Below are positions 54,113 to 63,187 of a stretch of DNA of 64,000 bases, piece after piece. The DNA lies in assembly GCA_018261755.1 (NCBI GenBank), contig JAGTRJ010000025.1, positions 1 through 64,000 of the forward strand, given 5' to 3'. The stretch is from Burkholderiaceae bacterium (GTDB lineage Bacteria; Pseudomonadota; Gammaproteobacteria; Burkholderiales; Burkholderiaceae_D). The notes beneath the pieces were generated by a model. It was not told the DNA's origin. It searched no databases and saw only the letters and a list, made by a program, of their open reading frames with translations. Every line of letters begins with the position of its first letter. Position 1 is the stretch's first letter. A program made the position numbers and the translations under genes.

Positions 54113-54424
54113 ATGCAAAAGATCTCAATCGAAATGCCAGTGGTCTCGGATTGCTCCATCTCCGACTGCGGATATAACGCCGGCAACGCTTGTCATGCGC
54201 GCGCCATCACAGTCGGTCACAAGGTTCATCCCGACTGCGGCACTTATTTCAGCCTATCTGCGTCAGCCGCACATTCAAAAGGCAAACCGACACCAACCGG
54301 GGTTGGCGCATGTTCGGTTTCAAACTGCCGCCACAACGAGGATTATGAGTGCGTAGCCAATAAGATTTCCATTGGACAAGTGGTGGATCGGATTAATTGC
54401 CTGACTTACGCACAGCGCAGTTGA
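54113..54424 (+). CDS. tandem DUF1540-like Cys-rich protein
   Basis: 103-residue soluble protein made of two copies of a Cys module: CSISDCGYNAGNACHARAIT and CSVSNCRHNEDYECVANKIS, each with spacing C-x4-C-x7-C-x14/15-C and ending near CGTY or CLTY. This matches the DUF1540 pattern, which looks like a small metal-binding unit, duplicated here. GAGGAGG lies 5 bp before the ATG. No informative neighbour. Confidence 0.8.
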   Translation: MQKISIEMPVVSDCSISDCGYNAGNACHARAITVGHKVHPDCGTYFSLSASAAHSKGKPTPTGVGACSVSNCRHNEDYECVANKISIGQVVDRINCLTYAQRS

Positions 54425-54775
54425 AAACAGGCGGCTCGACAGCTTGTTTCAGCATTACGCCATTTTGTTCACGCTTGTTTGCGTCAGCATCATACCGCTA
54501 TGCCTACCGCTGCGACGCTACAGGCATAGCGGTATTTGTCCTCATCTGTAATAACCATGCCGCAATCAAGCTGGTAATCAAATGCAAGTCCGTTTCCAGC
54601 TTTAATTGTTCGCAGCGCATCAAAATACACACGCCCGTTTTTGATGGCCGCCGCGCAAAGCGACTGTCGAACCTCAAGATAAATTTTCCCATGGCTTGCC
54701 TGTCACTTACAATCCCAGGATCACCATGTAGCCGCCGCTAACATTCGCTAGACCCGCCGGTTTGGTACAGTGCAT
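54425..54775. other. gene-free interval with a long perfect hairpin
   Basis: Between convergent genes. The only strong structure is the inverted repeat listed separately; the rest has lower GC and no credible ORF. Confidence 0.5.
54492..54535. repeat. 14-bp perfect inverted repeat
   Basis: ATACCGCTATGCCT and AGGCATAGCGGTAT flank a 16-nt loop. A stem this long may terminate transcription or be the end of a lost element. Confidence 0.7.
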
Positions 54776-55630
54776 CTAACCTAGTTCGAACGTTGTAATA
54801 CCATAAGTGCGAGCAAGCGACAGCCCAGGTACCGCCTTGGTATACATCCTGGCAGTCTCGAACACCGGGTTCAGGCCAAATCGCTGCACGAGATCGATGG
54901 CTGCCGGACTGGTTTCTGGCACGTCAATGAAGACGGGTTCATTTTCCCGTGCCTGTGCCAGCATCACCATGAACAGCGTTTCCGCCAGTGGCGGCGTATC
55001 GGCAAACAGCGGCCCGATCTTGTGCCCGTCCCGGCATTTGCGCAGCACGCCAAAACCGGCAAGCCGGTCGCCTGTGCGAATGCCCAGCACGGTACTGTAT
55101 GGCATGGTCATCCATTTTTTCAGGAATTCGCGCCGTTCCTGCGGAAAGAACCCACGGTCATAGGCAATCACTTCGTCCAGAGATAAATCCGGCATTGACA
55201 CGATAGCAGTACACTGTGCCATCGGTGGCATTGGCCCGCCACCGTTGCCCTGATAGCGGATGCTGCGATGCGCGTACGAAAAGCCCGACTTGCGGTAATT
55301 TTCCTGCTGTGCCGGCACGCCATCCAGACCGATGTTGCGGCCAGCCAGACGCGCCATCGCGGCTTCCCATATCCTGCGGCCATACCCCTGACCGCGATAC
55401 TCCGGCTTGACGATGAAAAAGCCGATGAAACCGAAATCCTGCCCATACTGAACGGCTGAAATCTGCGCGATTTTTTCATCCCCCAGCATCCCGACCAGAA
55501 AACCGTCAGGGTCGGCGGCATGGAACGGATCGGCGTCGTAAATGCCGGGGTTCCATCCTTCGTCGGCGGCCCATTGCAGCGCATCATCCATTTCGTCGCG
55601 CGTCATGCTGCGTATGGTAAAGGTCGGCAT
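54776..55630 (-). CDS. GNAT acetyltransferase with C-terminal GNAT-like domain
   Basis: 284-residue protein with an N-terminal GNAT domain (MTRDEMDDALQWAADEGWNPG, acetyl-CoA loop VKPEYRGQGYGRRIWEAA) and a second domain from about residue 165 (RREFLKKWMTMPYSTVLGIR ... FVIDVPETSPAA-like FIDVPETSPAAIDL). This two-domain layout occurs in a family of bacterial acetyltransferases of unknown substrate. The internal ATG (MPTFTIRS) is favoured; another lies 18 bp upstream. Confidence 0.82.
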   Translation of the reverse strand: MPTFTIRSMTRDEMDDALQWAADEGWNPGIYDADPFHAADPDGFLVGMLGDEKIAQISAVQYGQDFGFIGFFIVKPEYRGQGYGRRIWEAAMARLAGRNIGLDGVPAQQENYRKSGFSYAHRSIRYQGNGGGPMPPMAQCTAIVSMPDLSLDEVIAYDRGFFPQERREFLKKWMTMPYSTVLGIRTGDRLAGFGVLRKCRDGHKIGPLFADTPPLAETLFMVMLAQARENEPVFIDVPETSPAAIDLVQRFGLNPVFETARMYTKAVPGLSLARTYGITTFELG

Positions 55631-55727
55631 CGGCACGGCTCCGTTCAAAAGGTCAGAATGCTATCGTCGGCGATTATGCAGCCGCTGGATGAAAAGTCAA
55701 TTCGGGCACAGCCTGTTAAGACAACCA

Positions 55728-56306
55728 TCAGGCGCGATGGCCGAACGCCCGCGCCTGTTCGAGCCATTTCTCGCGCTTGTCCACGCTCGATCCCCTGACA
55801 GGCGCGAAGTCGGTTATCTGCACCGGCTTGATGCCGCAAAATTCCAGTATCGTGCGCTTCATCAACTGATGCCCCGGCATGCGAAATATCCAGCGGTAAT
55901 ACCACGGCGGCGTATCCATCGTCACCAGCAGATGCGCCGAACGTCCGGCCAGCAGGCGCTCCCAGAATGGCGAATTTTCCTTGAACCTGAAAGCGAAACC
56001 GGATGTGAATACCCGGTCGATGAAGCCCTTGAGCAGCGCCGACGGCCCGCCCCACCAGACCGGATAGACCAACACGATATGCTGCGCCCATGCAATCGCT
56101 GTCTGCGCCGCCAGCAAATCCGGCTCGCGTATATCGTTCATGCACGTCACGTCGCGGATGACCGGATCGAACGCGAGTTCGCCCACGGCGATGCGTTTCA
56201 CTTCATGCCCGGCCAATACCGCGCCTTGCGCATAAGCATCCGCCAGCGCGCCGCACAAGCTGTCTTTCGTGTGATGCCCCAGGATGACAAGAATGCGTTT
56301 GCTCAT
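55728..56306 (-). CDS. NAD(P)H-dependent flavodoxin-fold oxidoreductase
   Basis: 192-residue NQO1/KefF-like quinone reductase. ILVILGHHTKDSLCGALADAY is the FMN phosphate region; VLVYPVWWGGPSALLKGFIDRVF (read as VYPVWWGGP and LKGFIDRVF) is the flavin-ring loop. It probably reduces quinones with NAD(P)H in two-electron steps. No linked potassium-efflux gene, so a KefF role is not supported. Lies close to tRNA-Lys, opposite strand. Confidence 0.85.
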   Translation of the reverse strand: MSKRILVILGHHTKDSLCGALADAYAQGAVLAGHEVKRIAVGELAFDPVIRDVTCMNDIREPDLLAAQTAIAWAQHIVLVYPVWWGGPSALLKGFIDRVFTSGFAFRFKENSPFWERLLAGRSAHLLVTMDTPPWYYRWIFRMPGHQLMKRTILEFCGIKPVQITDFAPVRGSSVDKREKWLEQARAFGHRA

Positions 56307-56363
56307 GATTCGTAAAATTTAAAATAATCCGCCCAAGCCCTACACAAACGCAGCCATGGTCTG

Positions 56364-56369
56364 TATAAT
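56364..56369 (+). promoter_or_regulatory. -10 hexamer for tRNA-Lys
   Basis: TATAAT starts 17 bp before the tRNA; -35 is poor. Confidence 0.5.
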
Positions 56370-56380
56370 TTTGCCTCTTC

Positions 56381-56456
56381 GGGTCGTTAGCTCAGTCGGT
56401 AGAGCAGCGGACTTTTAATCCGTTGGTCGTAGGTTCGAGCCCTACACGGCCTACCA
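56381..56456 (+). tRNA. tRNA-Lys (TTT)
   Basis: 76 nt with encoded CCA. D-arm AGCTCAGTCGGTAGAGC, anticodon loop CTTTTAA with TTT, T-arm GTAGGTTCGAGCCCTAC. The acceptor closes with G1-U72 wobble (GGGTCGT/ACGGCCT), where C72 is more usual. Confidence 0.97.
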
Positions 56457-56474
56457 GAATTCTAGAGGTATTTC

Positions 56475-56508
56475 AAAGGGTTACAGGTTTTCATGTAACC
56501 CTTTTTTA
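56475..56508 (+). terminator. intrinsic terminator after tRNA-Lys
   Basis: AAAGGGTTACA and TGTAACCCTTT form a perfect 11-bp stem followed by T residues (CTTTTTTATT). Confidence 0.85.
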
Positions 56509-56562
56509 TTGCTCATTTCCAGCTTGCGCCGAAATTGGGCGCGCCTGGAAAACAGCGTGCCA

Positions 56563-57534
56563 TCATCGGAAAAAACTCCCGCCGGCAAGCTCTTTTTCCA
56601 CATAAGTTCCGGCCGGGTTCACCCGAACGCAGACTTCAAACACATTTTCAACCGATGACTTGATCTTGTCCTCAAGATCGGAGGCAAGCCGATAGGCATC
56701 CTTGACCCTCAAGTTCGGATCCGTTTCCAGGGTAATGTCGACGGCAATAGCCCCGCCAAATGAGCGCAGACGCTGGTCGGAAATGAAATACACCTCTGAA
56801 GATTCTTCCGCGATTTTTTCGACCAGACTCAGCACTTCCAGTGAAGGGCTCACATCAACCAGTTCCTTTGCCGCCCGAACGGTCTCGTTCACGCTGCAAA
56901 CTATGAGCCCCAGTTCAACCAGGACGGTCAGTATGGTCTGAAGAATCAGGGCTGAAGGCGCGAAAATAAGAAAAATCCCGCTTAGCAGGAGAATGACGGC
57001 AGAGGCCATATCCAGCCGGATGATGGTGGAATCCAGCATCAGCAACCTGCTTTCAATCTTTTTGCCGACGTTCCACAAATGCCGACTGAGGAAAGCCAGC
57101 ACGGTAATGACTGCCAGTGACAAAATGACGGTCGCGCTACCGTATTCCAGGGGAAATTGTTCTGGCGCCTGGGTCAGTGTGCCATACAGGAAATAAAGCC
57201 CCGCCCCGGCCATGCTGAGCGAAAAAAACAGCAGGAAAAGCGTTTCTATGCGCCGGTAGCCATAATTCATTTTCCAGTCGGGTTTACGGCTGGAAATGCG
57301 AATCATAAAAAGGATCATCAGATCCGGCACCAGCCACGCAAGATTGGCGCCGCCCTCGATGAGGAACAGGTCATTGCGACTAAAAAACCAGAAAACGACA
57401 TCGACCGCGCCGATCACACTGGTCACAACCATTGAAAGCATCATGGTGCGCGAAGCAATATGCGAGCGCAGCGCTTCTGACATATGGCTGGCGGAGGTGC
57501 ATGAAACACCCTGGCCCTCTTCACCTGATAGCAT
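56563..57534 (-). CDS. divergent cation-diffusion-facilitator-like transporter
   Basis: 323 residues with six hydrophobic helices and a C-terminal cytoplasmic domain (VDITLETDPNLRVKDAYRLA) of CDF type. The usual metal site is changed: the TM2 region reads LIEGGANLAWLVPD instead of D-x3-D and the TM5 region reads TIIRLDMAS instead of H-x3-D. So the fold is CDF but zinc transport may be lost or altered. Either of two starts (here or 51 bp later at MSEALRSHIAS) is possible; neither has a clear Shine-Dalgarno. Confidence 0.75.
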   Translation of the reverse strand: MLSGEEGQGVSCTSASHMSEALRSHIASRTMMLSMVVTSVIGAVDVVFWFFSRNDLFLIEGGANLAWLVPDLMILFMIRISSRKPDWKMNYGYRRIETLFLLFFSLSMAGAGLYFLYGTLTQAPEQFPLEYGSATVILSLAVITVLAFLSRHLWNVGKKIESRLLMLDSTIIRLDMASAVILLLSGIFLIFAPSALILQTILTVLVELGLIVCSVNETVRAAKELVDVSPSLEVLSLVEKIAEESSEVYFISDQRLRSFGGAIAVDITLETDPNLRVKDAYRLASDLEDKIKSSVENVFEVCVRVNPAGTYVEKELAGGSFFR

Positions 57535-57646
57535 CGGCAGATACGCTTTCTAGTCAAACTGCAAATCTAACATGGCAATTTCCGCGACACAAGAAATCGT
57601 CGCCGGCATGGCCTGACAGCATGGTTAACCTACGGCGAAGTCAAAA

Positions 57647-59266
57647 CTACGACGCAGCCTCATCTGAAACCAGCTTGTCCAGCGCGCCCGTCATCTGGCC
57701 ATAGCGCCTGTCGCCGGGAGCCAGCTGGTTGGCTGATTCCAGGCTGGTGCGCGCTTCTTCGATCAATTGCTCGTCCACGCCATGCTGCTGCATCTTGGTC
57801 ACGATCACATGCACGAAATTGAACAGCACTCGCACATTCCTCGGCATCGCCTGACGCGCATTGCGCATCCATCCAACGGCTTCATCCAGCTTGCCGTCAC
57901 GCGCTAGCAGCACACCGCGATTCATCATTTCCAGCGCTTCCTTGCGCGATGCTTCGACAATGCGCTCGCCTTCCTCGGACATGTTGGCCGCATCAAACAC
58001 TTCCCGAATTTCAGCCAGCAGGGTTCGGTTTTCCGGATTGTTTTTCACTTCATCCAGCAGCATGGTGCGGGCGCTATCGAGATCGCCGGTGGACATCAAC
58101 AGCCGCGCGACTTCCATCGTGGTTTCACTGTCCGTCGCCACCACGCCGGCAGACATGCGCTCGCCCAGTTCCTGCGCGATTTTCTCCGCCTGCTCGACGT
58201 TGCCATTCTGGTGGTGAATCTGCCCTTCGACCGCCAGCGCCTTGAGCCGGACATCTTCCTGTTCGAAAGTCTTGCTCAGGTTGTTCAACACGCGCAATGC
58301 CTCGTCCGGACTCTGTTTGGCGGAACAGGTCTTGGCCAGCCCGAGATAGGCACTCGGCGTCTTGAGCACCGAATGCTCGCCTAGCGTGACGCTTTTGCGG
58401 AAAGCCTGTTCTGCGCTGTCGAACTTGCCCAGCTTGAATGCGACTTCGCCCAGCGTTTTCTGGCGCAGGACCGAATTGGGCGACAGCTTGGTCGCGCGTT
58501 CGAGCACCTGCGCGGCAGATTCGATATTGCCGCTGGCCTGATGCGTTTTAGCCAGCCAGTCGTATGCTTCCAGAAACGCCTTGTTTTCAGTCACAACTTC
58601 TTCCAGCAGCTTCCGGGCGCCGTTGAAATCCCCACTCTGGAATGCAACCTTGCCCATGCCCAGCTTGGCCCATGGCGTATCGCGCGCAGCCAGCACCGCA
58701 GCGTATTCCTTGCGCGCCAAATCCAGTTCGCCGATGTCGAGCAGCAACTGACATTTGAACCGCTTCAGTTCGGCCGCATTGGCTTTGTCCACCGCCAGTT
58801 TTTCATCGCACAGTTGCAATGCCTTGGCGTGATCCTTGCGCACCAGCGCGGCATCGATGGCGGAAAACGCAGCCTTCCTGTCCCAGATTCTGGCCAGTCG
58901 CATCCGCAGGGTCGCTTCTGTCAGCGGCTTGAGCAGATAGGCATCCGGCTGATATTCAGCCGTGCCGGTGACGGCATCGGTCGTTTTTTCGGCCGTGATC
59001 ATGATCCATGCGCAAGCCGGGCCAACCAGATCGCGGTATTTTGCTTCTTCAAGTACCTGCTGGCCGTTGCGGCCGGGGCCCAGATTAAAATCGCACAGCA
59101 CGACATCGAATTTTTCCCGCTGCAGCATCGCAATCGCCTGGCCGCCATTGGCCGCCATTTCGATATGCCTCGCGTTGGCGCCGCAATTGCGCAGGATGTC
59201 GCGCATCATGTTGCGCATCCCCTGGAAATCGTCGATAACGAGGAAGCTTTTATTGGAGAAATCCAT
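57647..59266 (-). CDS. response regulator with C-terminal TPR array
   Basis: 539 residues: N-terminal receiver domain (FLVIDDFQGMRNMMRDIL, phospho-Asp in VVLCDFNLGPG, Lys in LLKPLTEATLRMRL), then about ten TPR-like helical pairs (AWAKLGMGKVAFQSGDFNGARKL shortened; AYDWLAKTHQASGNIESAAQVL shortened) to the end. No DNA-binding or enzymatic output domain, so phosphorylation likely alters a protein-protein interaction. Start MDFSNKSFLVIDD has AAAGGG upstream. The kinase gene lies 84 bp upstream on the same strand. Confidence 0.88.
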   Translation of the reverse strand: MDFSNKSFLVIDDFQGMRNMMRDILRNCGANARHIEMAANGGQAIAMLQREKFDVVLCDFNLGPGRNGQQVLEEAKYRDLVGPACAWIMITAEKTTDAVTGTAEYQPDAYLLKPLTEATLRMRLARIWDRKAAFSAIDAALVRKDHAKALQLCDEKLAVDKANAAELKRFKCQLLLDIGELDLARKEYAAVLAARDTPWAKLGMGKVAFQSGDFNGARKLLEEVVTENKAFLEAYDWLAKTHQASGNIESAAQVLERATKLSPNSVLRQKTLGEVAFKLGKFDSAEQAFRKSVTLGEHSVLKTPSAYLGLAKTCSAKQSPDEALRVLNNLSKTFEQEDVRLKALAVEGQIHHQNGNVEQAEKIAQELGERMSAGVVATDSETTMEVARLLMSTGDLDSARTMLLDEVKNNPENRTLLAEIREVFDAANMSEEGERIVEASRKEALEMMNRGVLLARDGKLDEAVGWMRNARQAMPRNVRVLFNFVHVIVTKMQQHGVDEQLIEEARTSLESANQLAPGDRRYGQMTGALDKLVSDEAAS

Positions 59267-59350
59267 CTCCGCCCTTTGTTCTGCAATCATGTTTTTTCCG
59301 GGTTGTTCGTTCGTGATGTGCCGTTTGTCGCGCGCCGTGGCTGATGCGCC

Positions 59351-60043
59351 TTACGGCAACCTGAATATGAAGCAGCCGCCACCCCATGCGCCTCCGTTTT
59401 CCAGCCGGATTTCCCCCGTCTTGCCGCGGTTGCGATGCATTTTGGCCGACATGGCGGAGAAGTGCAGGCCCAGGCCGGTGCTGCCGCTGAGGAAGTTAAC
59501 GCCCCGCATCGCTTCCGCCCCCGCCTCCAGCATGTGCGGCGGATAGCCTTTGCCGTTATCCTCGATGCGGCATTCGAGAAAACCGTCGATTTCCCGCGCC
59601 ACCAAACGGACACGATCCAGGGTGTAATTGATCGCATTGTTAAGCGCATTGCCGATCACGCCGTTGAACAAGTCTTCGTCGAATTCCCAGTAGAGATCGT
59701 CGTCAACGGCATATTCGATGCTGATGCCGCGCGAGGACAGCAACGGGCCGTTCTGTTCGCCAATCACCCGCAACGCATCCGCCACCGGATGCATCTGCGG
59801 ATCGAACGGATACAGATCCTTGCCTGCCTTGAACAGTGTCAGCAGCTGGACCAGGTTGTTGTTGATCCGTCTGGTTTCATAAATCATGTGCGCCAGATCG
59901 GCATAAGCGGGAAACGCGACCGGATCTACCTGCGACAGGGTTTTTTCCAGTCCGCCCATCAGCATGCTGATGGAATTTTTCATGTCATGCACCGACGATG
60001 CCAGAAAGAATTCCATGCCGGGCTGCTGTTTGTGATCGCTCAT
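59351..60043 (-). CDS. soluble histidine kinase paired with the REC-TPR protein
   Basis: 230-residue cytoplasmic kinase with no membrane helix or sensory domain. H-box in FFLASSVHDMKNSISMLMGG, N-box NALNNAINYT, G1 EDNGKGYP and G2 SGSTGLGLHF. GGAG 6 bp before the ATG (MSDHKQQPG) fixes the start; the frame is open upstream. It is cotranscribed with the REC-TPR gene. Its input must come from a partner protein, since it has no visible sensor of its own. Confidence 0.85.
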   Translation of the reverse strand: MSDHKQQPGMEFFLASSVHDMKNSISMLMGGLEKTLSQVDPVAFPAYADLAHMIYETRRINNNLVQLLTLFKAGKDLYPFDPQMHPVADALRVIGEQNGPLLSSRGISIEYAVDDDLYWEFDEDLFNGVIGNALNNAINYTLDRVRLVAREIDGFLECRIEDNGKGYPPHMLEAGAEAMRGVNFLSGSTGLGLHFSAMSAKMHRNRGKTGEIRLENGGAWGGGCFIFRLP

Positions 60044-60369
60044 GTTTTTCTCCGCTGCAGATTTTGATCGGAAAACTGGAATCATGCATCCTTGCTTGCG
60101 CAGACGCGCAGCCAGCGCTCCCATGTTAACCACTACCCGCCGTCGTGCTTTGACTTAACTCGTGCTGACGCCAGTTTCCTGCCTCATCCGGGCACAACCT
60201 GCCCAAGGCCAGCCAATGCTGTTATCCGCTGCTGCACAGGCAAGGCATTATTCATGCGTAGGCAGCGATTATGCACAAATCGGCAAAGAATTTCCACACA
60301 GAAACAGTCGCATCTTCAGTGCCACCGAAGCAGAGCGAGAATGCAGCCATTCCACCGTTAAACCTTACA
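60044..60369. other. divergent intergenic region
   Basis: Separates the kinase and the glycosylase gene. TTGACT near 60159 has no -10 at the proper distance. I see no further structure. Confidence 0.35.
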
Positions 60370-60879
60370 ATGACGCTCATGGCTGCACCATCGAAACATA
60401 TCGCCCCGTCCCTCGCCTGCTTTCCGCCAGTCGTCGCGCCCGATACCCGAGTGCTGATTCTCGGCAGCTTCCCGGGCGAAGCCTCGCTAGTGGCGCAGCA
60501 GTATTACGCCCATCCGCGCAACCAGTTCTGGCGCCTGCTGGCCGCCGTGCTGGACGAAGACTGGAGCGGACTCGATTATCCGCAGCGGCTGCAACGGCTG
60601 ATGGCGCACCGCATCGGCCTGTGGGACGTGATCGCCGCCTGCGAGCGCAGCGGCAGTCTCGATGCCGCCATCCGCCAGCCGCAGTTCAACGATTTCGCGC
60701 CGCTGCATGCGCGCTGTCCGCAACTGCAGCGGGTGTGCTTCAACGGCCAGACTTCCGGCAAATTCGCGCCGAGCTTTGCCGCCGCCGGGTTCGAAACGCT
60801 GGTGCTGCCGTCGTCGTCGCCGGCGAATGCGCAACTGTCGTTCGAACAAAAGCTGGAACGCTGGCGCAAGCTGCTGTGA
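60370..60879 (+). CDS. DNA-deoxyinosine (hypoxanthine) glycosylase, UDG family 6
   Basis: Base-excision enzyme of 169 residues. VLILGSFPGEASL, QQYYAHPRNQFWRLL, GLWDVIAACERSGSLDAAI and VLPSSSPANAQLSFEQKL match the HDG family, which removes hypoxanthine from deaminated adenine. N-rich catalytic block HPRNQFW is intact. Starts at 60370 or 60379 are both possible. It is 65 bp upstream of the FAH-family gene. Confidence 0.85.
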   Translation: MTLMAAPSKHIAPSLACFPPVVAPDTRVLILGSFPGEASLVAQQYYAHPRNQFWRLLAAVLDEDWSGLDYPQRLQRLMAHRIGLWDVIAACERSGSLDAAIRQPQFNDFAPLHARCPQLQRVCFNGQTSGKFAPSFAAAGFETLVLPSSSPANAQLSFEQKLERWRKLL

Positions 60880-60944
60880 GTCGGCTACAATTTTGGGATT
60901 GATTCTAGATTGACCTCAAGCGGATTCACCAACAAGGAGAAAAT

Positions 60945-61799
60945 ATGAAACTGGCACGCTACGGCCAACCTGGCGCAGAAAAACCCGGCCTGATCGACCA
61001 CGATGGCCAACTGCGCGACCTGTCCGGCATCATCACCGATTTCACCGCCGATCAACTGGCCGACGAGGCGCTGGCGAAGCTGGCGAAAATCGATCCGGCC
61101 ACGCTGCCGCTGGTGCCGGGCAACCCGCGTCTGGGCGTGCCGGTGGCGTTCGTCAGCAAATACATCGCCATCGGCATCAACTACACCGACCACGCGGCCG
61201 AAGCGAAGATGCGCATTCCAAAGGAACCGATCGTGTTCATGAAGGCGGTGTCCTGCCTGTGCGGCCCGAACGACGACATCATCCTGCCGATCGACTCGAA
61301 AAAATCCGACTGGGAAATCGAACTCGGCATCATCATCGGCAAGAAAGCGCAGTACGTGAGCGAGGAAGAGGCGCTGGATTACGTCGCCGGCTATTGCGTG
61401 ACCAACGACCTGTCCGAGCGCGAATTCCAGATCGAGCGCGGCACGCAGTGGGACAAGGGCAAGGGCTGCGACACCTTCGGCCCGGTCGGCCCGTGGCTGG
61501 TGACGAGGGATGAAGTGCCCGATCCGCAAAACCTCGAACTGTATCTGGACGTAAACGGCGAACGAATGCAGAAAGGCAATACCAACACGATGATTTTCTC
61601 GTCGGCCAAGATCGTCAGCTATCTGAGCCACTTCATGACGCTGCTGCCTGGCGACGTGATCGCCACCGGCACGCCGCCGGGCGTCGGCCTCGCGCGCGAG
61701 CCGCAAGTGTTCCTCAAGCCGGGCGACGTGGTCGTGGCCGGCATCGAAAAACTGGGCGAGCAGCGCCAGCTGGTGAAGGCACACCCGAAGCAGAAGTAA
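60945..61799 (+). CDS. fumarylacetoacetate hydrolase family protein
   Basis: 284-residue FAH-fold enzyme. The metal ligands are in WEIELGIIIGKKA (two Glu) and VTNDLSEREFQIERG (Asp); KGKGCDTFGPVGPWL, QKGNTNTMIF and GDVIATGTPPGVGLAREP complete the signature. Such enzymes hydrolyse or decarboxylate 2-oxo acids or ureidoglycolate-like compounds; the substrate is not predictable. ACAAGGAG 7 bp before the ATG. Confidence 0.92.
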   Translation: MKLARYGQPGAEKPGLIDHDGQLRDLSGIITDFTADQLADEALAKLAKIDPATLPLVPGNPRLGVPVAFVSKYIAIGINYTDHAAEAKMRIPKEPIVFMKAVSCLCGPNDDIILPIDSKKSDWEIELGIIIGKKAQYVSEEEALDYVAGYCVTNDLSEREFQIERGTQWDKGKGCDTFGPVGPWLVTRDEVPDPQNLELYLDVNGERMQKGNTNTMIFSSAKIVSYLSHFMTLLPGDVIATGTPPGVGLAREPQVFLKPGDVVVAGIEKLGEQRQLVKAHPKQK

Positions 61800-61818
61800 T
61801 CAGGCCAGGCCTACCCCG

Positions 61819-61851
61819 AACGCGGCAGCAACCCTGCCGCGTTTTGTTTTT
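61819..61851 (+). terminator. intrinsic terminator after FAH-family gene
   Basis: AACGCGGCAG-CAACC-CTGCCGCGTT followed by TTGTTTTT. Repeat copy G begins 2 bp after it. Confidence 0.85.
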
Positions 61852-61853
61852 AT

Positions 61854-61971
61854 GGGGGTATATAGCAAAAATACGCCGCCGCGCCACAGTTTTGCTGGCT
61901 GTTTTAAAATACTGGGCGGAGTATATTTTTAGGCCTTACTGACCCGAAATTCATTTCGGTCAGTTATTTTT
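61854..61971 (+). repeat. dispersed repeat, copy G (long form)
   Basis: GGGGGTATATAGC, GCGCCACAGTTTTG, CTGGCTGTTTTAAAATACT, GGAGTATATTTTTAGGCC, and a near-perfect 3' stem CTGACCCGAAAT...ATTTCGGTCAG. A second copy of the terminal box (GGTCAGTTATTTTGAC) follows at 61999-62013. Confidence 0.87.
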
Positions 61972-62029
61972 GCCTTATTGAATGAGATTGCCAGCGCGGT
62001 CAGTTATTTTGACGGCACTGCCTGCCGCG

Positions 62030-63187
62030 CTACGAACGCCGCATCACCTGCAGCACCGCCTGCGCACTGGCTTCGGCGGTGTTGCGCAGCAGCGCGTGGT
62101 GCAGTTCGATGAAACGCTGGCGCAGTGCGGCGCGAGTGGATTCGTCGTTCAACTGCTGCCACACCGCTTCGGCCAGCGCGGCCGGCGTGACCTGCTCCTG
62201 CAGGAATTCCGGGACCAGCGTTTCCTGCGTCAGGATGTTCGGCAGCGCGCACCAGCGGGTGGTGACCATGCGGCGCACAATTTGCCAGGTGGCCCACATC
62301 AGCCGGTAGGCCACCACCATCGGTTTTTTGAACAGCGCCACTTCAAGCGTGGCCGTGCCGGAAGCGACCAGCACCGCATCGGCCGCGGCAATCGCCGCGT
62401 GCGACTGGCCGTCGATGACGCGCAGCGGCACATCCCGCAAGCCGTGTTTGGCCAGCAGTTCGGCAAAGTGCTGGCGCTGCCGCTCGCCCGCCATCGGCGC
62501 AATGAACACTATCGACGGATCGCGCTGCGCCAGGATGCCGGCTGCGCCGACGAATGGCGCCGCATGGTAATTCAGTTCGGACAGCCGACTGCCCGGCATG
62601 ATGGTGACGACCGTTGCCTCGGGCGCGATACCGAGTTGCAGCCGCGCTGCGGCGACATCCGGTTCCATCGGGATCACTTCCGCCAGCGGATGGCCGACAT
62701 AGGTCACCGGCACCCCTGCGTCACGGTACAGCTGTTCCTCGAACGGGAACACGACCAGCATGTGCGACACCGCCTCACGGATTTTCTTGATCCGCCCTGC
62801 CCGCCAGCCCCAGATCGACGGGCTGACGAAATGCACGGTCGGGATGCCGGCCTGCCGCAGTTGCAGTTCCAGTCCGAGGTTGAATTCGGGCGCATCCACG
62901 CCAACGAATACGGCTGGTTTTTCTGCCAGCAGCTGGTCGCGCAATGCATCGCGGATGCCCTTGATCTCGCGGTAGTGCCGCAGCACTTCGAACAGGCCGC
63001 GCACCGACAGCTTTTCCATCGGCCAGTCGCTGACGAAACCGTGCTGCATCATGTTCGGCCCGCCGATGCCGTGCATCAGCGCATCGGGCAATTGCGGCCG
63101 CAGCGCCGACAGCATCCGGCCGGCAAGGATGTCGCCGGACAGTTCGCCGGCGACCATCGCCACGGTCGGCTTATCTGACGATGCCAC
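62030..63187 (-). CDS. lpxB: lipid-A-disaccharide synthase
   Basis: GT19 enzyme of 385 residues joining UDP-2,3-diacylglucosamine and lipid X in lipid A synthesis. [46 protein letters not shown] (part), [10 protein letters not shown]-like [14 protein letters not shown], and [13 protein letters not shown] are present; [16 protein letters not shown] fits the C-terminal domain. The GTG start overlaps lpxA by 17 bp; an ATG ten codons later would also work. Confidence 0.94.
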   Translation of the reverse strand: MASSDKPTVAMVAGELSGDILAGRMLSALRPQLPDALMHGIGGPNMMQHGFVSDWPMEKLSVRGLFEVLRHYREIKGIRDALRDQLLAEKPAVFVGVDAPEFNLGLELQLRQAGIPTVHFVSPSIWGWRAGRIKKIREAVSHMLVVFPFEEQLYRDAGVPVTYVGHPLAEVIPMEPDVAAARLQLGIAPEATVVTIMPGSRLSELNYHAAPFVGAAGILAQRDPSIVFIAPMAGERQRQHFAELLAKHGLRDVPLRVIDGQSHAAIAAADAVLVASGTATLEVALFKKPMVVAYRLMWATWQIVRRMVTTRWCALPNILTQETLVPEFLQEQVTPAALAEAVWQQLNDESTRAALRQRFIELHHALLRNTAEASAQAVLQVMRRS

